From assembly GCA_965216915.1 (NCBI GenBank), contig CBDCGS010000011.1, positions 1,674,001-1,738,000 of the forward strand: a DNA stretch of 64,000 bases, written 5' to 3'. Position numbers and translations under genes: made by a program. The stretch comes from CBDCGS01 sp965216915. Its GTDB lineage: Bacteria > Pseudomonadota > Alphaproteobacteria > UBA828. Under the pieces are notes generated by a model. That model did not search any database and had not been told where the DNA came from. It saw nothing but the letters and a program-made list of their open reading frames with translations. The stretch's first letter is position 1; every line of letters starts with the position of its first letter. Positions 16,575 to 25,522 of this stretch are shown in pieces.

Positions 16575-17426
16575 ATGGATAAACATCAGGAGACCATCCA
16601 GACCCTACGTGACCTGGTGATCGACGGTAACGCGGCCCCGCGCGGAAAACTCCCGACCGAGCGTGAACTGTGCAGCATGATGGGGGTCGGGCGTCGACGC
16701 CTTCGGCGCGCGCTGGACGCGCTGGAGACCGACGGGCTCATCGTCCGCCAGCAAGGACGCGGCACCTTTCTTGCAAATGCAGACCCCCGGGCCGGACCAC
16801 TCGAGACGCCCACCGGCTCGACAGGAACCGCGACTGTCGCGGAACTCGCGGACCACGGTGCGCGCGCGCTCTGGCTGGCCAGGAGCACCTCGCCCGTCGA
16901 ACAGATCGAGCTTAAGTTCTTGCTGGAGCCGGTGATGGCGAGCTTGGCGGCAACGCGCGCATCGCTCGACGACATCGAGCGGCTCAGACGGGCGTCGGAG
17001 GCGACTGCTGCGGCCACCAACGGCGAGGACTACGAGGCCGCGGACCGGCAGTTTCACCACTTGATTTCAGAGCTTTGCCGAAATGCCCTGTTTCAAGCGC
17101 TGCACGAGGGCGTTTCGGAGGCCTTGCGCGACATCGCGGTCGACCGGTTCGGAGAAAACGGCCATTGCTTCAAGCGCGTGGCGGAGCATGTGGCGTTTCA
17201 CAGGCGGATTGTCGCCGCGATTCAAAACCGCAACCCCGATGAAGCGGCCCGCGAGATGCACGCGCATTTGGCCGATGTTCACCAATCACTGCTGTCGGAC
17301 AATTTGCCGTCCGTCGTTGGGCATTCGGAGCTGAACTACCGCAAATCCCGAGCAGGTGGGATCACCCGCGGCGACGCATTTGCGTCAATGCCAATGAGAG
17401 AGAGCATGTCGCGTGAGCATGAGTGA
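16575..17426 (+). CDS. GntR/FadR-type transcription regulator of the B6 cluster
   Basis: The 283-residue protein has an N-terminal winged helix (about 5-70, with KLPTERELCSMMGVGRRRL and GRGTFLANA). A helical FCD ligand domain (about 105-240) has Asp and His residues in DRQFHHLISEL and AEHVAFHRRIVAAI that would hold a metal or acidic ligand. FCD regulators normally sense small organic acids; here a pathway acid such as 4-pyridoxate would be sensible. It sits between the divergent importer operon and the second GMC gene. Recurring ATTGGT words in three promoters are its likely sites. The last 25 or so residues are encoded by a dispersed repeat shared with 55900-55990, so the native C-terminus may have been shorter. 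Confidence 0.85.
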   Translation: MDKHQETIQTLRDLVIDGNAAPRGKLPTERELCSMMGVGRRRLRRALDALETDGLIVRQQGRGTFLANADPRAGPLETPTGSTGTATVAELADHGARALWLARSTSPVEQIELKFLLEPVMASLAATRASLDDIERLRRASEATAAATNGEDYEAADRQFHHLISELCRNALFQALHEGVSEALRDIAVDRFGENGHCFKRVAEHVAFHRRIVAAIQNRNPDEAAREMHAHLADVHQSLLSDNLPSVVGHSELNYRKSRAGGITRGDAFASMPMRESMSREHE

Positions 17427-17444
17427 ACGCGACATGTTCTAGCG
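17341..17444 (+). repeat. Dispersed hairpin repeat, copy 1
   Basis: This element resembles 55900-55990, including an identical 24-base core at 17372-17395 and 55931-55954 that contains the palindrome GACGCATTTGCGTC. It ends in a second hairpin, GCATGTCGCGT pairing with ACGCGACATG, then TTCTAG. The stop codons of the two convergent genes (regulator and GMC enzyme) both lie inside it, so it may serve as a bidirectional 3'-end structure. Confidence 0.7.
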
Positions 17445-19058
17445 CGGCTGGAGCTTCCCGAGGATCAGATCGCTCGCCCGCTCGGCGATGGCCACGACGG
17501 CAGCGTTGATGTTTCCGCTCGGCATGTCCGGCATGACCGACGCGTCGACGACCCTCAAGCCCTCCACCCCACGGACTCGTAGCGCGTGATCGACGACGGC
17601 GCGAGCGTCCTGCTCCGCCCCGATCTTGCACGTGCCCAACGGGTGATGAACGGTGATGGATGTCGCCTTGATGTAGGCATCGACGTCCGCCGGTGCCGAG
17701 ATCTGCCCGCCCGGCGCGAACTCGGTTTCGATGAACCTTGCCATGGCCGGCTGTGATGCGACGTCGCGCGCGAGCGCGACGCCCGCACGAAGGGCCGTCC
17801 AGTCCGCATCGGCTTGGAGGAAGTTCTGCTTGATCCGCGCCATGCTGTTCGGGCTGGCATCCTTCAGGAACACCTCGCCCCTGCTTTGCGGATGCAGCAT
17901 GACGATGCGGCACGCAAAACCGTCGGCGAACGGCTTCTTGATCGGCGCGAGGTAGGGCCACGCGCCGAGGGGTGCCGCCGTCATCAAAAACTGAATATCG
18001 GGAACGTCGAGGCCGGGGCGCGATTTGAGGAACGCGGTGATGCCGCCGGGCACGTCCGAGGCCGGTCCGCTCCCGAACAGGTAAGCCTGCGCCATGTGAC
18101 GCGCGATCCGGTCGTAGCGCATCATGGCGTGGAACGGTCCGGGCTCCCGGCGGCGATACATCAGGATGACCGAGACATGGTCCTGAAGGTTTTGCCCGAC
18201 GCCAGGCAGGTCGGCCACAACCGAAAGTCCGTGTTTTCTCAATTCGTCCGCCGGGCCAATTCCGGAAAGCATGAGCAGCTGCGGCGAATTGATCACGCCG
18301 CCGGCAAGAAGAACCTCCCGCTCGGCCCTGACGGCATGGTCCACGCCATTGACGGAGTAAGTCACGCCAACCGCCCGCGTGCCTTCGATATCGACCCGGG
18401 ACACAAGAGCCTTCACAATGATCGTTAGATTGCGGCGCGATCGAACGGGACGCAGATAGGCGGTCGATCCGCTCGACCGTCGGCCATTCTTGATCGACAT
18501 CTGCAACTGCGCGAACCCGTCTTGGGTCTCTCCGTTGTAGTCGTCCGTCCAGGGATGACCGGCGGTCTCTCCGGCCGTGCGAAATCCATCCAGAAGGTCG
18601 TCCTGATAGGTGCAGAATTGTGTGCCGATCGGGCCGTCACCGCCGCGATAGGTGCTCTCACCCCGCTCCCAGGTCTCCTGACGCCGAAAATAGGGAAGCA
18701 GATCCTTGTAGGACCATCCCGCCGCGCCATTCCCTTCCCAGCGGTCGAAATCCTTCTTGTTGCCGCGGACATAGGCCATCGCATTCACCGAGGACGATCC
18801 GCCGACGATCTTGCCGCGGGCACATTCGACGCGTCGATTGTCAACATTCGGCTCGGGTTCGCAGAAATAGTTCCAATCGTGCAGACGCTTCTGCAGGATC
18901 TTCCCCCAGCCGAGCGGAACATGGATCAGGGGGTCGCGGTCCCAACCGCCCGCCTCCAGCAGCAAAACACGTACGGAGGAATCGGCGGACAGCCTGTGGG
19001 CCAGGGTGCACCCGGCGGACCCTGCACCAATGATGATGTAGTCGAAGCTCTTGGTCAC
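17439..19058 (-). CDS. GMC oxidoreductase, probable 4-pyridoxate dehydrogenase
   Basis: The 539-residue flavoprotein has the FAD motif GAGSAG at 11-16, the signature ARGKIVGGSSSVNAM near 80, the second signature GVINSPQLLMLSGIGP near 250, and the active-site region TVHHPLGTCKIG near the C-terminus. It differs clearly from the pyridoxine oxidase in this window. The words GGWDRDPLIHVPLGWGK and KRLHDWNYFCEPE recall the membrane-associated FAD-dependent 4-pyridoxic acid dehydrogenase of Mesorhizobium, which makes the 5-formyl compound. This is the one missing step between the lactonase and the FHMPC dehydrogenase, so the context supports it. A choline-dehydrogenase-like enzyme serving the importer operon that diverges at 19272 is the alternative. 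Confidence 0.65.
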   Translation of the reverse strand: MTKSFDYIIIGAGSAGCTLAHRLSADSSVRVLLLEAGGWDRDPLIHVPLGWGKILQKRLHDWNYFCEPEPNVDNRRVECARGKIVGGSSSVNAMAYVRGNKKDFDRWEGNGAAGWSYKDLLPYFRRQETWERGESTYRGGDGPIGTQFCTYQDDLLDGFRTAGETAGHPWTDDYNGETQDGFAQLQMSIKNGRRSSGSTAYLRPVRSRRNLTIIVKALVSRVDIEGTRAVGVTYSVNGVDHAVRAEREVLLAGGVINSPQLLMLSGIGPADELRKHGLSVVADLPGVGQNLQDHVSVILMYRRREPGPFHAMMRYDRIARHMAQAYLFGSGPASDVPGGITAFLKSRPGLDVPDIQFLMTAAPLGAWPYLAPIKKPFADGFACRIVMLHPQSRGEVFLKDASPNSMARIKQNFLQADADWTALRAGVALARDVASQPAMARFIETEFAPGGQISAPADVDAYIKATSITVHHPLGTCKIGAEQDARAVVDHALRVRGVEGLRVVDASVMPDMPSGNINAAVVAIAERASDLILGKLQPR

Positions 19059-19271
19059 CGTCGCTCACTCCCGGCATGCATACACGCGTCGAACGAACCG
19101 AAGCCGGGTGCGCGTTTGCGCGCCCGCGCGGGCCGGCGAAAGCGTTTGCTGGCCGCGCTGCCCGGTGAATATACTCCCCAGTAAGATAGCAGGCCGCAGA
19201 GAGGCGGACCTGCGCGACAGAGCGTTGCCGGGGAGCGATCCCGACCAGGCGCGCCGCAACGGGGAGACACC

Positions 19272-20960
19272 ATGCGCATCACGTGGTTGCATCATCTGTT
19301 GATTTCCGCGGTCGCAGCGACCGGCTTGAGCGGTGCGGCGCACGCGAAGGATCTGCTCGTCCTTGCCGACGATATCCCGGCCGGGCTCGACTATGATGGA
19401 CCGTCGGCCTCGCTGATTCCAAGCTATGGCGGGATCGCGAACCTGCTCGACCCGTTGGTCTATTACGCGCCCGGCGAGGTCAACGAAGAGGGCGTGCAGC
19501 TCCTCGACTTCAATCAATTCGAAGGGCGGCTCGCGGAATCCTGGTCCTACGACGCGGCGTCGCTGACCTGGACGTTCAATCTCAGGAAGGACGTCAAGGG
19601 CTGCAACGGCGCCACGTTCAACGCCGACGATGTCGTCTACACCTTCGCCCGCGCCAAATCGATCAGCGGTGCGGCGCCGATCGGCTGGTTCCTCGCGAAT
19701 GTCGGCTCGGTCGATGGCTTTACGCCGGCGGTGTTCGCGCCCGACGAGGCGGGCGCGGCTGCGCGCGTTCTCGGCGACGAGGTGAAGAAGATCGACGACT
19801 ACACCGTGCAGATCCGGCAATCCGGACCGAACCAGCTGTTCCTGCGCGTGTTGACGATCTTCGGCCTCTACATCTTCGACAAGGAGACGATGGAGGCGAA
19901 CGCCACCGACGACGATCCCTGGAGCCACACCTACGCCAACAACGTCAACGCGCCGGGTTTCGGCCCTTGGTGCCTCGACAACTGGGAGAAAGGCTCCGGC
20001 TTCACGGTCACCGCGAACAAGGATTACTACCGCGGCGCGCCCGCCTTCGACCGCATCGTGCTGCGCAAGGTGCCGCAGAGCGCCAACCGGGTCGCGATCC
20101 TGCGGTCCGGCCAGGCGCAGATCGCCGAACGGCTGACGCCCAAGGAATACAACAGCCTGAGCGGCGTGGACTCGGTCGAGGTCGTCAGCACCTACGGCAA
20201 CGAAAACCTCTTCCTCTACGTCAACTACCAGGTGCCGCCCTACGACAACCTCGCCATGCGGAAGGCGCTGGCGCACGCGGTGCCCTACGCCAAGATCATC
20301 GACACGAGCTATTTCGGCAAGGCGCGCAAATGGCCTGGCATGATCCCGACGACCTATCCGGGCTTCCACGAGGCGTCGGCGCAATACGCCTATGACCCGG
20401 AGAAGGCACGCGCGTTTCTCATCGAGGCGGGCTACCCCGACGGCAAGGGGCTCGAGGCTTTCCCGGATGCGCTGCGCATCACCTATATCGCTGAGAAAGA
20501 ATCGGCCCTTGGTCCGACCGCGACGGTGCTGCAAACGGCGCTCCGCGAGGTCGGTATTCCGATGGAGCTTGACCCGATCCCGCAGACGCAATATGGCGAC
20601 CGCGAGCTCGTGAAGAAGGACATGCCGTTCGGGCTGACCGATCACGTCAAGCCGATCGGCGTCGACGCGGCGTACGGCATCCTCCTGAGCTACGTCTCCG
20701 CCGCGAAGGGCGGGATCATGAATGCCATGAACTACAGCAACGAGGCCGTCGATGGCGCGCTCTTCTCGACGCTGAACGAGGCGGACGATGCAAAGCGCGC
20801 AGCGACCCTCGCGCAAATCCAAGAGACGCTCATGGCGGAGCTCGCGATGGTGCCGATCCTCGAATACAAGACCCATTGGGCGACCTCCGCGGACATCACG
20901 GGAGTGGTGTGGCATCCCGACAACGCGCTGCATTACTACGATTTCAGGCCGGTCGAGTAA
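19272..20960 (+). CDS. Peptide/opine-type ABC importer, substrate-binding protein
   Basis: The 562-residue protein begins with a Sec signal peptide (to about residue 25, GAAHA site) and has the SBP_bac_5 architecture. Features are the GRLAESWSYDAASLTWTFNL segment, FNADDVVYTFARA, and the later FLYVNYQVPPYDN..MRKALAHAV region typical of DppA/OppA relatives. It should deliver a ligand in the periplasm to the DppBC-like permeases and the fused ATPase encoded downstream. The ligand class (peptide, opine, nickel chelate or an amide) cannot be told from sequence. A GGGGAGAC site precedes the ATG. The 212 bases upstream to the divergent GMC gene show no clear motif. Confidence 0.87.
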   Translation: MRITWLHHLLISAVAATGLSGAAHAKDLLVLADDIPAGLDYDGPSASLIPSYGGIANLLDPLVYYAPGEVNEEGVQLLDFNQFEGRLAESWSYDAASLTWTFNLRKDVKGCNGATFNADDVVYTFARAKSISGAAPIGWFLANVGSVDGFTPAVFAPDEAGAAARVLGDEVKKIDDYTVQIRQSGPNQLFLRVLTIFGLYIFDKETMEANATDDDPWSHTYANNVNAPGFGPWCLDNWEKGSGFTVTANKDYYRGAPAFDRIVLRKVPQSANRVAILRSGQAQIAERLTPKEYNSLSGVDSVEVVSTYGNENLFLYVNYQVPPYDNLAMRKALAHAVPYAKIIDTSYFGKARKWPGMIPTTYPGFHEASAQYAYDPEKARAFLIEAGYPDGKGLEAFPDALRITYIAEKESALGPTATVLQTALREVGIPMELDPIPQTQYGDRELVKKDMPFGLTDHVKPIGVDAAYGILLSYVSAAKGGIMNAMNYSNEAVDGALFSTLNEADDAKRAATLAQIQETLMAELAMVPILEYKTHWATSADITGVVWHPDNALHYYDFRPVE

Positions 20961-20987
20961 CGGCTGCAGCGGAGGGGGGCGGATACC

Positions 20988-21608
20988 GTGGAGATGGAGC
21001 TCTCGAAGGACCGCACGGCGCTCATCGTCATCGACATGCAGCGTGCCTTCCTGTCGGATGACGGCTCGCTGGCGCAGGCTGGCATCGACATCTCGGGCCT
21101 GAAAGAAGCGCTCGAGCCGTGCCAGCGCCTCCTGGCCTCGGCGCGTCAGGCCGGTGTGCCGGTGATTCACACACGCTACGTCTACCGCGCGGACTACGCG
21201 GACGGCGGCGTGCTCGTGAAATACATCATGCCGGCCCTCAAGGAGGTCAATTCGCTCGCGGAAGGCACGCCGGACATCGAGATCGTTGACGAACTCGCGC
21301 CGGTCGACGGCGAGCACGTGATCGACAAGAACCGGCCGAGCGCCTTCTATGCCACCAACATCGAGCCTCTCCTCAACGGCCTCGACATCGACAGCCTCGT
21401 GGTCTGTGGCGTGACCACGAACATCTGCGTCGAGACGACCGTGCGCGATGCGAGCCAGCGCGACTACAAAGTGTTCGTGCCGAAAGACGCGACGGGTGAG
21501 CTCGAGCAGCTGCGCTACGACGGTGCGCTCGCCGGCATGGCCTGGGTCTTCGCCAAGGTCGTCGAGACCGACGATGTGATCGACGTCTGGGGCCAGGGCA
21601 ACAAGTGA
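20988..21608 (+). CDS. Isochorismatase-like cysteine hydrolase
   Basis: The 206-residue protein has the cysteine-hydrolase triad: D16 in IVIDMQRAF, K114 in DKNRPSAF and C147 in TTNICVETT, with the characteristic cis-peptide region VCGVTTNIC. Such enzymes split amides or ureides (N-carbamoylsarcosine, nicotinamide, biuret, maleamate) or vinyl ethers. A GGAGG-rich ribosome site precedes a GTG at 20988; an ATG two codons later is equally possible. It sits between the binding protein and permease genes of one operon, so it likely hydrolyses the imported compound. An amidohydrolase at the end of the operon would act before or after it. Confidence 0.85.
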   Translation: MEMELSKDRTALIVIDMQRAFLSDDGSLAQAGIDISGLKEALEPCQRLLASARQAGVPVIHTRYVYRADYADGGVLVKYIMPALKEVNSLAEGTPDIEIVDELAPVDGEHVIDKNRPSAFYATNIEPLLNGLDIDSLVVCGVTTNICVETTVRDASQRDYKVFVPKDATGELEQLRYDGALAGMAWVFAKVVETDDVIDVWGQGNK

Positions 21609-21672
21609 TTGCGCCCCCGCGGCGCGACCGATCGCGCGCGCACCGCGCTAGCCGGACCAAGGAACCGCCGCG

Positions 21673-22704
21673 ATGATCGGCCGCTTCGTCCTGCGTCGGC
21701 TGGTGATCGCGATCTTTCAGCTACTCGGCGTTGCGCTGGTCGTCTTCTTTCTGATCCGCCTGCTTCCGGCCGATCCGGTCGCCCGCCTGGTGGGCCTTAA
21801 CGCGAGCGAGGAGGCCTACGCCCAGGCCGAGCGCTCGCTCGGCCTGGACCGGCCGCTCTTCGAGCAGCTTGGAAGCTTCTTTGGCGTCACCTCCGATGCG
21901 GCCGTCGACGGCTTGGCCGACGGCAGCCTCGGCCAATCGTGGGTGACCAACGATCCCGTGTTTCTCGAAATCGGCCGGTTTCTCCCAGTCACGCTTGAGC
22001 TGGTCACGCTCAGCTTGCTGATCTCGTTCCTCATCGCGATCCCGCTCGGCATGAAAAGCGCGACCAAGCCCGGTGGTATCGCGGACCGCATCGCCTTTGT
22101 GTGGGGCCTCTTCGCCGGTGCCCAGCCCGACTATTGGTGGGGTTTGCTGTTCGTCTTCCTCTTCTTCTTCATCTTAGGGATTGCGCCACCGCCGCTTGGA
22201 CGGATCGACCCGCTGCTCACCCAGCCGAGCGTTATCACCGGCTTTCTGACCATCGACTCGCTTCTGCAGGGGCGCTTCGACGTGTTCGTCTCGTCGCTGC
22301 ATCACCTGATGTTGCCAATCCTGACCCAGGTGTTTGTGGTCTCGGGCGCGATCACCAAGATGGTGCGGCAGAACATGGTGCGCGTCCTGGCCTCCGACTA
22401 CATCCTCTATGCCCGCTGCTGCGGCCTCTCAAAGCGTGAGGTCGGGCGCTACGCGTTGCGCGCTGCATTGACCCCGGCGGTCACGCTGGTCGGCATCTTC
22501 TACGGCGTGCTGCTCAGCGCCGCGGTCACCGTGGAGCTCGTGTTCTCGCTCGGCGGGATCGGCGAATACGCGATCCGCTCTATCCTCTCGTTCGACTACC
22601 CGGCGATCCAGGGCGTGGTGCTGGTCGTCGCGCTGGTCTCGCTCCTCATCTATCTCCTGCTCGACATCATCCATGCCTATCTCGACCCGCGGGTGAAATA
22701 TTGA
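21673..22704 (+). CDS. Peptide-type ABC importer permease (DppB-like)
   Basis: This 343-residue permease starts MIGRFVLRRLVIAIFQLLGV, the usual DppB/OppB N-terminal helix. It has about six membrane helices and the inner-membrane loop ASDYILYARCCGLSKREVGRY, the EAA-like coupling segment that contacts the ATPase. Compared with most DppB proteins it has a longer insert around residues 60-100 and an unusual Phe-rich helix (FVFLFFFI). It pairs with the DppC-like protein encoded 14 bases downstream. The substrate is unknown. Confidence 0.87.
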   Translation: MIGRFVLRRLVIAIFQLLGVALVVFFLIRLLPADPVARLVGLNASEEAYAQAERSLGLDRPLFEQLGSFFGVTSDAAVDGLADGSLGQSWVTNDPVFLEIGRFLPVTLELVTLSLLISFLIAIPLGMKSATKPGGIADRIAFVWGLFAGAQPDYWWGLLFVFLFFFILGIAPPPLGRIDPLLTQPSVITGFLTIDSLLQGRFDVFVSSLHHLMLPILTQVFVVSGAITKMVRQNMVRVLASDYILYARCCGLSKREVGRYALRAALTPAVTLVGIFYGVLLSAAVTVELVFSLGGIGEYAIRSILSFDYPAIQGVVLVVALVSLLIYLLLDIIHAYLDPRVKY

Positions 22705-22718
22705 ACCCATGACGCCGC

Positions 22719-23645
22719 ATGACTGAGATCGCCCCGACGCCCGAGTCCGCGCTCCCCGCCGCGGGCGAGCCGCGCTTGCTCAAACGATTGCGCGGTGACC
22801 GCTTTTTCGTGGTCGGCGGGGTGATCGTTCTGCTCTCGCTCTTCCTTGCTGCCTTCGGCCCGATGATCAGCCCGTACGATCCGTTGAGCTCGACGGGGGA
22901 GATCTCGGCGCCCCCGCCGGCGATCGAAGACTGGCCGCGGCTCTTCTATGAGACGATCAGCGGCAAGCGGGAGAAGCCGCCCCACTGGTTCGGCACCGAT
23001 CAGTCGGGCCTCGACGTCTTCTCACGCGTCATCTCGGCGCCGCGTGCCGACATGACCATTGCGCTCGGCGGTGCCTTGATCTCGCTCGTCATCGGCACGT
23101 TCCTCGGCCTGATCGCAGGCTTCTACCGGAACTGGGCGACCGAATTCATGATGCGGATCTCGGATGTGCTCCAGTCCTTTCCCGTTTTCATCACGGCCAT
23201 GATCCTGGTCGCGCTCTCGGGCCGGCAGACCGGCAACCTCGTGCTTGCGCTGGCGCTCGTCTACACGCCGATCTTCGTGCGCCTCACGCGCGCGGAGGTG
23301 ATGGCGCAGAGCGAGCGCGGTTATGTGCAGGCGGCGCTCGCGGTCGGCAATTCGCGCTGGACCATCGCGATCAAGCACATCCTGCCGAACTCGCTTGTGC
23401 CGTCGCTCGTCCAGATGTCGGTGACGATCGGCTTCGCGATCATCCTCACCGCGGGCCTGAGCTTCGTCGGCGCCGGCGTGCGCCCGCCGACGCCGGAATG
23501 GGGCAGCATGATCTCGATCGGCGCGCAGCAGCTCATTCTCGGCGAGTGGTGGTCATCGGTGTTCCCGGGCGTTGCCATCTCGATCACTGTGCTCGGCTAC
23601 GCCTTCGTCGGGCACACGATCGAGGCGGAGTTCCGCGAGACATGA
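22719..23645 (+). CDS. Peptide-type ABC importer permease (DppC-like)
   Basis: The 308-residue protein shows the DppC/OppC layout: a single N-terminal helix (about 28-48), a periplasmic stretch with HWFGTDQSGLDVFSRVISAPR, then five helices with the coupling loop AEVMAQSERGYVQAALAVG. The stop overlaps the start of the ATPase gene (ATGA), showing tight coupling. It works as a heterodimer with the preceding permease. Confidence 0.87.
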   Translation: MTEIAPTPESALPAAGEPRLLKRLRGDRFFVVGGVIVLLSLFLAAFGPMISPYDPLSSTGEISAPPPAIEDWPRLFYETISGKREKPPHWFGTDQSGLDVFSRVISAPRADMTIALGGALISLVIGTFLGLIAGFYRNWATEFMMRISDVLQSFPVFITAMILVALSGRQTGNLVLALALVYTPIFVRLTRAEVMAQSERGYVQAALAVGNSRWTIAIKHILPNSLVPSLVQMSVTIGFAIILTAGLSFVGAGVRPPTPEWGSMISIGAQQLILGEWWSSVFPGVAISITVLGYAFVGHTIEAEFRET

Positions 23646-25522
23646 GCGTTGCTGCCGAACAAGCCGCTGCGCAAGACCCGATCCTCGCGGTGCGCGACCT
23701 TACCGTGAGCTTTGCCGGCAGCGCCGGCGGATCGCATGTCGCGGTGAAGGATTTTTCGCTGACCATCGGTGCCGGCGAGTTCGTCGGCATCATGGGGGAG
23801 CCCGGCTGCGGCAAGTCGACCGCGGCGATCGCCATGATGGGCCTGGTGCGCCCGCCCGGCAAGATCGTCAAGGGCGCGGTCTCCTACCTCGGCCAGGATC
23901 TGCTCACGATGAGCGACACCGAGCTGGATGCCATCCGCGGCAGGGAGATCGGCCTCATCGTGCAAAGCCCGCGCACATCGCTCCACCCAATGCTGACCGT
24001 TGGCCGGCAAATCGAGAACGTCTACCGTGCCCACAACAAGGTGGGACGCAAGGCCGCGCGCAAGCACGCCATCGAGATGCTGCGGCTTGTCGGAATCAAC
24101 GATCCCGAGCGGCGCGTCAAATCCTACGCCCATGAGCTCTCGACGGGCATGACCCAGCGCGTGCTCATCGCCATGGCCATGAGCTCGAGCCCCAAGCTCC
24201 TCATCGCGGACGAGCCGACCAGCGGCCTCGATGTCACGATCCAGGCGCAGTTCCTCGATCAGATGTGGGAGACGGCGAACCGAACTGGCTCGGCGGTGCT
24301 GCTCGTGACGCAGGACCTCGGAATCATCGCCAACTATTGCGACCGCGTGGTCATCATGGAGCAAGGCGCCATCGTGGAGTCGCGCCCCGTGCAGGCCTTC
24401 TTCGCTGAGCCAGAGCACGAGTACAGCCGGCGCATTCTCGCGCTTCAGCGAGAGAGTGCGGCGAGCCTTGCCGAGGCCGCCGATCGCGCCGATCGGGCAG
24501 AAGAGCCGCTGATCTCGGTGGCGGGGCTGACCAAGCACTTCGATATCCGCGGCTCGAAGGACAAGGTGCACGCCGCCGACGACGTCACGTTCGAGGTGCG
24601 CCGCGGCGAAGCGGTGGGCTTGGTTGGCGAAAGCGGCTCCGGGAAGACCACGGTCGGCCGCTGTGTCGTGCGGCTCGAAGAATTGACCCGGGGTGCCGTC
24701 TCCTTTCGCGGCGAGCCGGTCAGCCAGCTCACGCAGAAGGCCTTCACGCCGTTTCGCCAGGCGATGCAGATCGTTTTCCAGGACCCGTTCGATTCCATGA
24801 ACCCGCGCTGGACCGTGGAGCAGATCCTCACCGAGCCGCTCAATCTCCACACCACGCTGAATGCTGCCGAGAAACGTGCGCGCGTGACCGAGCTTCTCGA
24901 GATGGTCGGCATCGACCCGGCCGTGCGTGCGGTGCGGCCGCGCCAGCTCAGCGCGGGACGCCAACAGCGCATCGCGATTGCGCGTGCAATCGCGACAGAC
25001 CCCGCCTTCGTCGTGCTCGACGAGCCGACCTCGGCGCTCAGCCCCGAGACTCGAGCGGAGATCATCCGCCTCCTCATCAAGCTCTCGCGTGAGCTCGATA
25101 TCGCCTACCTGTTCATCTCGCACGACCTGACCACGGTCGAGCATCTCTGCGATCGGGTGGTGGTGATGTATCTCGGGCAGATCGTCGAGGCGGGCACGCG
25201 CGCCCAGGTGTTCCGCGCACCGGCGCATCCCTACTCCAAGGCGCTGCTCGCCGCCCACCTGTTTCCCGACATCGCCGACCGGCGCGTCGACCGGGCGGAG
25301 CGCACCACCCTCAAGGGCGAAATTCCGAGCCCGGTCTCGCTGCCCGAAGGGTGCTACCTTTACGGCCGGTGCCCGAGCCAGCGCGAACGCTGCCAATCGA
25401 TGCCACAGCGGCTAGAGGAGGTGGCGAACGGGCGCATGGTGCGCTGCTGGCGGGTCACCCAAGGCGAGCGACCGATCGATCAAGACCCAGACGCGATGCG
25501 AGGGGAGAGGAACATCCGATGA
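23642..25522 (+). CDS. Fused DppD-DppF ABC ATPase
   Basis: At 626 residues this is two oligopeptide-type ATPases in one chain. The first has Walker A GEPGCGKST near 48, signature LSTGMTQRV and Walker B LLIADEPTSGLD. The second begins near 290 with Walker A GESGSGKTT, signature LSAGRQQRI and Walker B FVVLDEPTSALS. Both look catalytically complete, though both signature motifs are slightly divergent from LSGGxxQR. A C-terminal oligo-peptide extension with CYLYGRCPSQRERC carries cysteines; such regions can bind an iron-sulfur cluster in some DppD proteins. ATGA overlaps join it to the permease before and the amidohydrolase after. Confidence 0.88.
   Translation: MSVAAEQAAAQDPILAVRDLTVSFAGSAGGSHVAVKDFSLTIGAGEFVGIMGEPGCGKSTAAIAMMGLVRPPGKIVKGAVSYLGQDLLTMSDTELDAIRGREIGLIVQSPRTSLHPMLTVGRQIENVYRAHNKVGRKAARKHAIEMLRLVGINDPERRVKSYAHELSTGMTQRVLIAMAMSSSPKLLIADEPTSGLDVTIQAQFLDQMWETANRTGSAVLLVTQDLGIIANYCDRVVIMEQGAIVESRPVQAFFAEPEHEYSRRILALQRESAASLAEAADRADRAEEPLISVAGLTKHFDIRGSKDKVHAADDVTFEVRRGEAVGLVGESGSGKTTVGRCVVRLEELTRGAVSFRGEPVSQLTQKAFTPFRQAMQIVFQDPFDSMNPRWTVEQILTEPLNLHTTLNAAEKRARVTELLEMVGIDPAVRAVRPRQLSAGRQQRIAIARAIATDPAFVVLDEPTSALSPETRAEIIRLLIKLSRELDIAYLFISHDLTTVEHLCDRVVVMYLGQIVEAGTRAQVFRAPAHPYSKALLAAHLFPDIADRRVDRAERTTLKGEIPSPVSLPEGCYLYGRCPSQRERCQSMPQRLEEVANGRMVRCWRVTQGERPIDQDPDAMRGERNIR

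Noticed and set aside
19065..21317. A 750-codon open frame on the minus strand
   Set aside because: It lies antisense to the binding-protein and cysteine-hydrolase genes, is rich in Arg, Asp and Val as expected of a GC-rich antisense frame, and has no domain.
23597..25396. A 599-codon minus-strand frame
   Set aside because: It is antisense to the fused ABC ATPase, which has two full sets of motifs.
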